From Isoetes taiwanensis (taxonomy: Eukaryota > Streptophyta > Lycopodiopsida > Isoetales > Isoetaceae): 64,000 nucleotides of DNA. Position 1 is the first letter of the stretch. Each line of letters starts with the position of its first letter. Shown one piece after another: positions 56,280 through 64,000 of the stretch. The notes beneath the pieces are model-generated. The model ran no database searches. It worked only from the letters and a program-made list of their open reading frames with translations, and was not told the origin of the DNA. The position numbers and the translations under genes were made by a program. Location: assembly GCA_021234155.1 (NCBI GenBank), contig JAJEKV010000084.1:4677093-4741092 (forward strand). The letters run 5' to 3'.

Positions 56280-59190
56280 TTCCTCATCTGCCCCCCGGGG
56301 GGCTGCACGCTAATGGCCACCCTCCCGGAGCCCGGTTCCCCTATCCGACTGTTGGATCCTCCATTCAGGGGCCCCTCTTCGGGAAGGCCCAAAAGATTCC
56401 AGATCGGTCCAGGAGAACTTGTCAAACCACGGGGCGTCCTGAGGTCAGCCTTGTAGAAACCACAGTGTTTTGTCGTTCGGGCACCGGAGAGGCTCTGGAA
56501 TGGCAAATCGACCCTGCCAAATCGTCCGGAATGGCGAAATTACCCTAAGCAAGTTACAAGGCTCCACGACAGTATCCCGCATCCACATCCTAGGCCAATT
56601 GACTATGAGTGTGATGGAAGTGAGCTACTTTGGCGCTTCTGGGAGGTCGGGTGGTTTTCTGGCCACGAAACTTGATCCCCAAGGCAATGTCGATGTTCTG
56701 AGTCCATTGGCAGAGCCAAATCGTGATTCTGGAGAGGGGAGGTCGCCCGTCTGTCCCCAGGAGCCTTGGGGAGAGGAAATTCAGGGCAAGCAGCTTCCGG
56801 GGGGATTTTAGGGTCCCCGCTCTGGCGTCATTTGCAGTGGCAAGACATTCATAAATTCGTAATTAATGCATTGTACGAAAATAAATTCTGATCTTTTGCC
56901 AGCTGGATTCCTAATTCATCTCCAGCACACAGTCCAATTTTCAGAATTTTCGGAGAAGGTCTAGGTCAAAGGGTTAGCTAAGGTCAAAGGAATGGAGTTT
57001 GTGGGATCGTTGTACTTGGGGTTGACCTTGGCTGGCTGGACGTTATACTTGGTCTAAGATTGCATTGAGAATATAAGCATCATAACTATTAGAATGAAGA
57101 TAAATGATTACAGAAAAGCATCATAACTACTAGAATGAAGATAAATGATTACAGAAAAGCAAAAGACTACTGCTGGGTTGGGGGTTAGATTTGGTTGCTT
57201 GTGATGATGGTTGTGTTTCATTATCAAGGCATATGGATAGAGAGAATGCCCTTGTTCAACGGACTGCTCCCTAAAAGCTATTTGACATGGATGGCATAAT
57301 TAACTTGTAATGAACTCAATTCGGGCAAGCGGCTTCCGGGATTTTAGGATTTCCGCCTAGCGCCAACGCCCCCACTCCACGGAAGACACCTGTGCAAAGT
57401 CCCTACCAAATCGACAAGGAGAGGGCCTCCAAACGTAAACCCCGTGAGTTGCCGTGTTCTAGAAGAGTTTTCGCTTTGGGGCCAAGTTTTGGTCTTCGCC
57501 ACGTAACTTGGTCCCTAGGGCAATGTCGATGTTCGAGTCCATTGGCGAGCCAAATCGCAGCTCCTTCAGAGGGGAGGTCGCCTGTCCGGCCCCCGTGGGC
57601 CTTAGGGAGAGGAAATTCGGGCAAGCAGCCTTCCGAGGGGATTTTAGGGTCCGTGCTCAAGGCCAACACCCCCACTCCACGCCAAGTCACGGCCAAGAAG
57701 GTCCCGACCAAATCGACAAGGAGAGGGCCTCCAAACGTAAACTCGCGGAGTTGTCGTTCTAGAAGGGTTTGCGTTTTGGGGGTCGAAGTTTTGGTCTTCT
57801 CGCCACGTAACTTGGTCCCTAGGGCAATGTCGATGTTCCGAGTCCATTGGCGAGTCAAATCGTGGGTTCCCGAGAGGGGAGGTCGTCCATCCGTCCCCGT
57901 GGCCTTAGGGAGAGGAAAATTCGGGCAAGCAGCTTCCTGGGATTTTAGGGTCCATGCTCTGGCGTCAACACCCCCTACTCCACGCCAAGTCACTGCGGCG
58001 CAGGTCCCTACCGACCGACAAGGAGAGGGCCTCCAAAACGTAAACCCTGTGGGTTGCCAGGTTCTAGAAGGGTTTGCGTTTTGGGGGCCGAGACTTGGTC
58101 TGTTGCACTTGGGACCTAACCAAGAAGCTGCAGCCGAGAATACGGAGCAAGGGGTACTGACGGAGCAGAGTTTGGGCCTGTCCTCCTCCCGATGTGGCAA
58201 GTAGAAGTCGGGGGGCGCTTTTGCAGTGGCAAGACATTCATAAATTCGCAACTAATGCATTGTACGAAAATAAATTCTGATTTTTTGCTGACGTGACATC
58301 TCACAATAAAATCCTAACGTACTAGGGCCTGGACTATGAAGTCGGTGTAGGCTGTGAAGAATCTGAGGAGGTCGGGTGGTCTTCTGGCCACGGAACTTGG
58401 TCCCCAGGGCAATGTCGATGTTCTGAGTCCATTGGCTTGTGCTGATGGTTGTGTTTCAGTATCAAGGCGTATGGATAGAGAGAATGCCCCTGTTCAACGG
58501 ACTGCTCCCTAAAGCTATTTGACATGGATGGCATAACTAACTTGTAATGAACTGGTTTTGTTTCTCAGAAACAATTGTACCTTGATGAAAGATTGCTTTA
58601 TAGTTTCCAAGTAAAATTTTTTTTAATGTGTCCGCACCGCCTTGTTGCCCCCCTGGTCAAAGACTCGCCTTTTTTCAATGCACACTCTTTTAGTTATGCA
58701 TTTTATTGCATTTATGCTTCATAAATTCGTAGTTAATGCATGGCATGGAATTAAATTATGGTTTTTGGTCAGCTGGCTTCCAGGGTCATCACCAGCAGAC
58801 AGGAAAATTTCCAAAATTTTCGGATAAGGTCCAGACCCAAGCATTGGGGTTAGAACGGTCCGGGCAGCCCGTTGTTGGGCAAGCATGACTGGCACCCTTC
58901 CCCAAGTCAAACAAGGCCAGGACTTTGAACGGCCACCTCACTAGAGGTGAGAGTCCCGTCCCCAGGAGAGATGGACCCCAAAAAAGTTCTCGAGGCAGCC
59001 TGTCCTGGCACCGCCCCCTGGGGGACTGTATGCTAATGAACACCCTCCCGAAGCTCAGTTCCCCTATCCGACCGTTGAATCCTCCGTTCAAGGACCCAGC
59101 TCCGAGCAGGACCAAAAAAATCCAAGATCGGTCTGGGAGAACCTGTCAAACCGCGAAGCGTCCTGGGGCGACCGTCCCTAGGAACGGCGA
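56280..59190. repeat. GC-rich nested direct-repeat cluster
   Basis: Several units recur in the same orientation:
- ccctatccgac...ggatcctcc with gatcggtc and cgtcct at 56290-56450 and 59010-59180;
- gtggcaagacattcataaattc...attttcgga at 56835-56965, 58220-58285 and 58705-58840;
- gatggttgtgttt...aacttgtaatgaact at 57210-57325 and 58445-58555;
- a ~300-bp unit (cgacaaggagagggcctcc...caatgtcgatgttc) at 57390-57700, 57700-58000 and partly at 56680, 58010 and 58400.
It looks like rearranged LTR or satellite material. Long open frames occur on both strands, but none looks like a protein. Confidence 0.65.
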
Positions 59191-59379
59191 TTCGACTTCG
59201 CTCATACAAATAATTGTTCTTTTCATGACGATATTTCAGAAAACCAACTTCACGTTCTGGTAGATATATTTAGGCCACTAAAATTTTTATTTGGTAGTAA
59301 TAGAATCCGGAATGTGATTGACTGCATGCATGCCTCAGGACTGTTCAAATAAGCCTAGGGACAAACTTTAATGAGCATC

Positions 59380-59640
59380 ACATTAAAAAAAGACGCCAAA
59401 AAAAAAATATAAAGTCCTTAACGTCGCTATAACAAAATACGTCGCGGGGACGTCGCATGCGACGTAGAACCGTATGTATACGGATTTGAAATAATGTCGC
59501 ATCGCATGCGACGCTCTGTAATTTTTTGAACCCGCGGGCGGCCGGCTTTTCCGGAACTTCTTTTTGCCCTACTTCTTCGAGGTTCTTGGGCGTCTCTGGG
59601 CGCTAGTACCACGATCGACCTGCAAAGCAACTATTCTAAG
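59380..59640. repeat. Palindromic CGTCGCATGCGACG elements
   Basis: Two close occurrences of GTCGCATGCGAC-type palindromes lie near 59451-59464 and 59490-59510, in a region with several cgtcg words. They are conspicuous in an otherwise AT-rich flank. Confidence 0.6.
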
Positions 59641-59679
59641 GTTAGTATATCATATTTTTTTAGATTGAATAGGTTTTTG

Positions 59680-60110
59680 GATTGAATGATGCATGCCCAA
59701 CCAACCTTCCTCTTTTTTTGGTTTCCTTTCCTTCCTCTTCTTCTTTGTTCTTGATTTTTTTTCTTCCCATTCTTCCATGCCTCATTCATTCTTCCTCCTT
59801 CTTTCTTCCTCATGCTTCATTTCTTCCTCCTCATTCTTCCTCATGCTTCATTTCTTTCTCCTTCTTTCTTCCTCATGCTTCATTTCTTCCTCATGCTTCA
59901 TTTCTTCCTCATTCTTCCTCATGCTTCATTTCTTCCTCCTTCTTCCATGCTTCATTCTTTCCTCATTCTTTCTTCCCATATTTCTTTTTTCCTCATTTCT
60001 TTCTCATCTTTCTCATTTTCTCATTTCTTTCTCATGCTTTCTCATTTCTTTCTCATTTCCATTCTTTCTCATGCTTTCTCATTCCTCATTCTTTCCCCTC
60101 CCTTCCCTCA
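59680..60110. repeat. CT-rich microsatellite (TTCTTCCTCATGCTTCA units)
   Basis: About 430 bp of degenerate ttcttcctcatgcttcattt repeats. It directly abuts the left terminus of transposon copy 3 at 60114. Open frames here are only Ser/Phe/His runs. Confidence 0.85.
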
Positions 60111-60429
60111 TTTGGGTAAAAGCATGAAAGGGTGTACGTACATCGTACTGAATTGAAGGACGAATTTGTGCTTTTTTTGGGTACATTTTAGATGTACATC
60201 AAGATACTATGGTTTGTCGTTTTGTGTCAGATATGCAATGATTGCAAGATCATCCCTGACATTCCCCCCGAAATTCTTGGTTAACCACCGAACCACCGAA
60301 CCAATTCGAATGGATCCGTCCCTCCCTTTCCGAAATCCCCCCCTTTCACAGGACGAACACCGAACGAATTCCAGAAGCAAACACATGCCAATTGAATCTA
60401 CAAGAAATACAAATCAATTTCAATTTGTT

Positions 60430-63400
60430 CATGGAGGGTGAGAATTCCAATGGAAGTGATGGTTCTAAGCGCAAGTATGCCGACATTGGCCAGTGTTATG
60501 CCACAAAACAAATAAAGCGTGTTGACAGGTCGGTGGATTGCATCCTCGATTCTTGGCAAACGCCGTCCCGATCAAAGATTAGTTTTTGTGATCGTTTGTT
60601 GCAAGATGACGCTTTTTTTTCGTTTTCGAACCTGTAATTGGAAATCCTTCCGGGTTATTGTTATGAAATCAATGATCGAAACTTGAAAGATGGACTTCAA
60701 GAAGTAAAGTCTGCTAATAGCAAAGATAAATTGGCTGCAAAACATTCACTGTTATCAATGATTGTTGGAAAAAAAGGAGATATAAACAAGAATGTTTCTT
60801 CAAAATTGCTAAAGATACAGCCAAGAAATTTATCCAAAGCTGCAGCAAGAAGGAAGATAATGTCATTAAGTGGAGCAAATGTATGGGCTTTGGCAGGAAG
60901 GATGCCAAGATCAAATAGAATCGATGATTCAATCAAATGTCGTGTTTAAGTGAATTTTGGCTTGACAATACCAAAGTTTCACCAAAGGTTAGAGATGTCA
61001 TGAAGAGGAGAACACAAGCAATACAATACCTTGATATCTCACAGGTTTGCTCTTGTAATTGAATCAATTCAATTTTGGAGATTATGTTTTCTTCCAAAAT
61101 TCTTTCATGACTTTCTTCTGTACATTCTAGTTCTGTTCCGAGTGACCTGTTAATGAATACACATGGTTTTCATGAAATGTATTGCATTTTACATTGTTTA
61201 CATTTATACATTGTTTACATAGTAGCAGAAATCTTGCAGTGATGTGCTATTAGGTACTTTTTAGATGTACATCCATTAACACTTACATGTCCATGCAGCT
61301 GCATTTACATGTACTTGAATATCAAAATTACATCATTTTACATTTTAGTGTACTTTCAGGTAATGAAGCCAAACAAATCAGACATATGTACATTAGTTGT
61401 ACTAATATTGTAACATTAATGTGATGTACTAATATTGGAACATTAATTAGATGTACATTAGATGTACACTGGATGTACATTGGATGTACAGTAATAGATC
61501 AGTGGAACTGTTGGCTGTACATTAGATGTACTGATGTACATTAGATGTACTACAGTAACAGATCAGTGGAACTGTTGGATGGACATTTTATGTACATAGA
61601 ACATACATTAATTGTACAATAGTATAGTTCAATACTCTTTTGGCATCTGGTTGCGGACATCATTTTGCTGACATGGTCTTTAATGCTTTTGTTATTGCAG
61701 TCTGAGCTTTATCAACAGTTTGTATATTAGAATCCTGATACCAAAATTCGCCTTCGACAGTTCGAGTATCTGAAACCTGATTGCATAAGGAAATTGAAGG
61801 AGAGAAACACATGTTGTTGTGTCAAACATGAGCAAGCAGATCTGTACAGAAAGGCCTTCAATGATATGAGGAGATCCCTACATGTTAATTGCACTTGCTG
61901 CTGCAGTGTCTGTGCATCCCAGCAAAACAATGGAGTATGTCAAGCAAACAAGAAGACTTTTGATAATGTTAGTATCTTGTGGAGGTCAACAGTTTGCGAG
62001 AAATATGTGACGGATGAATGGCATAAACTAAAATGCATCAAAGGCGAATGTGATGAATGTGGAGTGAAGAAATTCGACATCTGTCCAAACGAGGAAGATG
62101 GAATTCAGAATGTGGACTGGCAAGTATATGCATATGTCAATGAGCCATCCAAAAAAGGTACATCCAGAAGGCTTAGATTAGTTGATCAGAATGACAAAGC
62201 ATCTGTTTTGTTAAAGAACATGAAAAATCAGCTTGCTAAGTTTATAGATCATAACTTTACAGCACACTGGCAGAGCAAACAGTTTAAAAGATGTGTTGAG
62301 AAACTCCTGGATAATAGTGTGTTGTCTGTTGTTGACTTTGCAGAGAACTACACATTGAAACCAGGGACAGAAGTGCAATCCAAGCATTGGAATCCTGATC
62401 AAATTAGTATTTTGGTCCATATTTCAATGATGAAAATAGAAGGTAAGCTTAAAAAAATAGTGCATTTCTATGTTTCAGATGACAGAAAGCATGACACTCA
62501 TTTTGTGCAACATGGTTTTAAATTACATTTGGGGTGGCTTAAGAATAATGGAGGTGGACACATAAACCTTCATTATGTGTGGTCGGATGGTTGTGCATCT
62601 CAATTCAAATCTGCACGGGCATAGTATGAAATCTGTAGATACCATGTTGAAAATAAAATTCGAGTGATATGGAATTTCTTTGGATCTGGCCATGGGAAAG
62701 GCACACATGATGGCGAGGCTGGTATAGCAAAGTTGTGGCTTGAGAGAGCGAGGAGAAAACAAAATGGCATGCCGGTGTGGTCTGAAAAGCTTGACAATGC
62801 GGTTTTAAGGGCCAAGGAATCGGATTGTGAAAGGGTGTTTTGGGAGGTTGGAAAAATAGATGTGAACAGGCAGCAAGCATTCAATTGCAAGACTTTACAC
62901 AGTACTCGGCCAGATACATTACGTGTCAACTATAAACCCAATGAGATCCAACAAAGTTGCTATCTCGGACCACTCTCGTGCTTTTGTGATGCTTGCATTA
63001 ACTTCAATTGGTTGAATTGTGAGAACATTAAATATTGTGGAGAATGGTCTCTAAAAAGTTTGGAGCCCACAGATCATATTGCCTCTCGTGTTGAAGCTGA
63101 AAATGATGTGGATGTTTTGTATGCAGAGGACAAGGCTGGTTTAGATGACACTGTAGCTGTTTTAGATGTATTTGTGTCTTTTGCAGCACCAGACAATGTG
63201 GAAGGTGTTTCATACTATGTTCTCATGTGCACCAGGGAAAAGCATGCATTGGAAGAAGATTCAATTGATGACTATGGAAATGAATACTCTGCTGGCACTA
63301 GTGTCATTGAAGAACAATATTATGAACTAATCCCAGGCTGCCACAATAAGTATAAACTGCTTCCTACTAAGAATGTTTTGGTACCTGCAGAATCTGTGAT

Positions 63401-63530
63401 TGGGGTTCGAATCCCATTCAAGAAAGTAAAACACAAGCTGAAGGGGGCAAGCACAGCATTTCACTTGCCAGATGAAGTCCATGAGACATTGTTATCACAA
63501 CTTCCAGCAATTGTAGATGACATGGACTAA
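60430..63530 (+). pseudogene. DDE-type transposase of copy 3 (nearly intact exon 2)
   Basis: Exon 1 (60430-61044) starts MEGENSNGSDGSKRKYADIG. It has a TAA near 60637 and a frameshift near 60940, and ends in TKVSPKVRDVMKKRTQAIQY. The intron is 61045-61700. Exon 2 (61701-63530) is long: CCCVKHEQADLYRKAFNDMR; a Cys-rich zinc-like block (CTCCCSVCAS; CIKGECDECG); a VVDFAENYTLKPGTEVQSKH block; HYVWSDGCASQFKSARA; then NFFGSGHGKGTHDGEAG; SCFCDACINF; and VPAESVIGVRIPFKKVKHKL, ending DDMD. D of DFAEN and D of SDG are candidate catalytic acids. Only two in-frame TAGs interrupt exon 2 (61727 and 62622). It is the best template for defining the family. Confidence 0.82.
61245..61625. repeat. TGTAC-rich intronic repeat, copy 3 transposase
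   Basis: ATTAGATGTACATTAGATGT-type repeats; I count 16 TGTAC words in about 370 bp. It occupies the same intron as the GTAC tract of copy 1 (18140-18425), though the repeat unit differs. Confidence 0.8.
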
Positions 63531-63585
63531 GTCAGATCTGTAGTACTTTCCAGAAATATTGTAATACTTTGTTATAAGAACTGAT

Positions 63586-64000
63586 CTACATGGTATCTAC
63601 ATGGGCGGACGGTTTTGCCCCAGTGGTTAAGGGGATATGATTTAGGATCGTCACAGCAACCTGCAGAACATCTTCAACCACAATGTGATTCTCATTGTTT
63701 TCCAGATTCTCATTGTTTTCCTGTCCTAAGAAAATTAGAGGACCCTCCTCATCATCCTGCAACTCTGATTCCAGCATTTTTTGAGTCTTTTTTCTCATCC
63801 TTTTAGGCCTTGAAGAAGAGGCCCCTTCCAAAGCTGCATCTCTTTCCAATGCGGCAACTTCCCTTTCCAACATTAATGCTTTTTTCTTCTCCTCTCTCAA
63901 TCTCTTGTTCTCCTCCCTTCTCTTTTTTTCTTGCTCTTTTGCCTCTTTCCTATCAGCTTGCTGCTTCTTCTTATCATCAATCTGTTGTTTTCTAATTCTA
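63586..64000 (-). CDS. Coiled-coil Lys/Glu-rich protein, 3' end, cargo side of copy 3
   Basis: An open minus-strand frame from the window edge to the stop at 63586. The start lies outside. The visible part begins with a highly charged helix (KKKQQADRKEAKEQEKKRRE), then LMLEREVAALERDAALEGAS, a basic RPKRMRKKTQK, and LQDDEEGPLIFLGQENNE. It converges with the transposase, as the cargo gene does in copy 1, but the sequence is not the RING/Ulp1/NIF series. Family unknown. Confidence 0.5.
   Translation of the reverse strand, partial: RIRKQQIDDKKKQQADRKEAKEQEKKRREENKRLREEKKKALMLEREVAALERDAALEGASSSRPKRMRKKTQKMLESELQDDEEGPLIFLGQENNENLENNENHIVVEDVLQVAVTILNHIPLTTGAKPSAHVDTM

Larger units (their letters stand above)
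60114..64000 (+). mobile_element. Large TIR transposon, copy 3, left part (runs off the window)
   Basis: It begins GGGTAAAAGCATGAAAGGGT at 60114, matching the copy 2 terminus over the same 20 bases and copy 1 with two changes. It carries the rightward transposase (60430-63530) and the start of a leftward cargo gene (63586 on). Orientation is the same as copies 1 and 2. The right end lies beyond the window. Confidence 0.85.

Noticed and set aside
57392..58251. Overlapping ORFs of 270 and 282 codons on opposite strands
   Set aside because: They lie in GC-rich direct repeats with few TA-rich stop codons. Both strands are open over the same interval and neither translation resembles a protein family.
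59682..60156. Three long Ser/Phe/His ORFs
   Set aside because: All three phases of the CT-rich microsatellite are open, so the frames carry no information.
18716..62624. Reading TAG as a sense codon
   Set aside because: Several genes here have single in-frame TAGs (18716, 30259, 49182, 61727, 62622). However, frameshifts and other stops are also common, and some TAGs match CAG-to-TAG or GAG-to-TAG changes seen by comparing copies. Ordinary pseudogene decay explains them.
63605..63660. tRNA-like A box (gccccagtggttaagg) suggesting a SINE head
   Set aside because: No convincing B box at the right distance, no poly(A) tail and no target duplication could be seen.

Overview
The window is nuclear plant DNA, mostly repeats and broken genes. 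The evidence is plant-type GT-AG introns, a cytosolic ribosomal protein eS28 gene with a telo-box promoter motif, an Argonaute PIWI fragment, a plant-type GDSL lipase fragment and Ty1/copia retroelements. I cannot name the species. The abundance of a large DDE transposon would suit a non-angiosperm land plant, but that is inference.

The dominant structure is a giant inverted repeat. The left arm (3216-27769) and right arm (27818-42430) are reverse complements separated by only about 50 bp. Each arm is about 14.6 kb once a 9,966-bp transposon (16763-26728) is removed from the left arm. From the outer edge to the centre each arm carries: a multi-exon gene with a ParB-like segment followed by a DNA-methyltransferase-like segment; unrecognised exons; an eS28 gene; a ~370-bp direct duplication; an Argonaute PIWI fragment; the 3' end of a copia element; and copia RNaseH/RT/integrase/protease/gag running up to the centre. 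The two copia copies therefore stand 5'-to-5', and neither has a 5' LTR. The arms differ by scattered substitutions and indels, and several genes are damaged differently in each arm (for example eS28: a G-to-R change on the left, a lost splice acceptor on the right).

The order of events can be read from the sequence. A copia element was already frameshifted in integrase. A 443-bp Mutator-type foldback MITE (9-bp target duplication TAATTAAAA) then landed in it. The segment was duplicated in inverted orientation. Finally a 10-kb transposon inserted in the left copy of the MITE (4-bp target duplication TATT); the right arm keeps the empty site.

That large transposon belongs to a family present three times here: 16763-26728 (complete but mutated), about 42431-46617 (right part only) and 60114 to the window end (left part). 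Shared traits are GGGTAAAAGCATG termini, a rightward two-exon DDE-type transposase, a leftward cargo gene encoding coiled-coil/RING, Ulp1-like protease and, in one copy, an FCP1/NIF-like phosphatase segment, and GTAC-rich tracts at equivalent internal positions.

Left of the inverted repeat (1-3215) are a C-rich minisatellite, two tandem copies of a GDSL lipase pseudogene, and a second direct repeat that runs across the palindrome boundary. Right of it (46618-60113) are a C48 protease fragment cut by the transposon end, several short unrecognised ORFs, GC-rich tandem repeats, and a CT-rich tract that abuts the third transposon copy.
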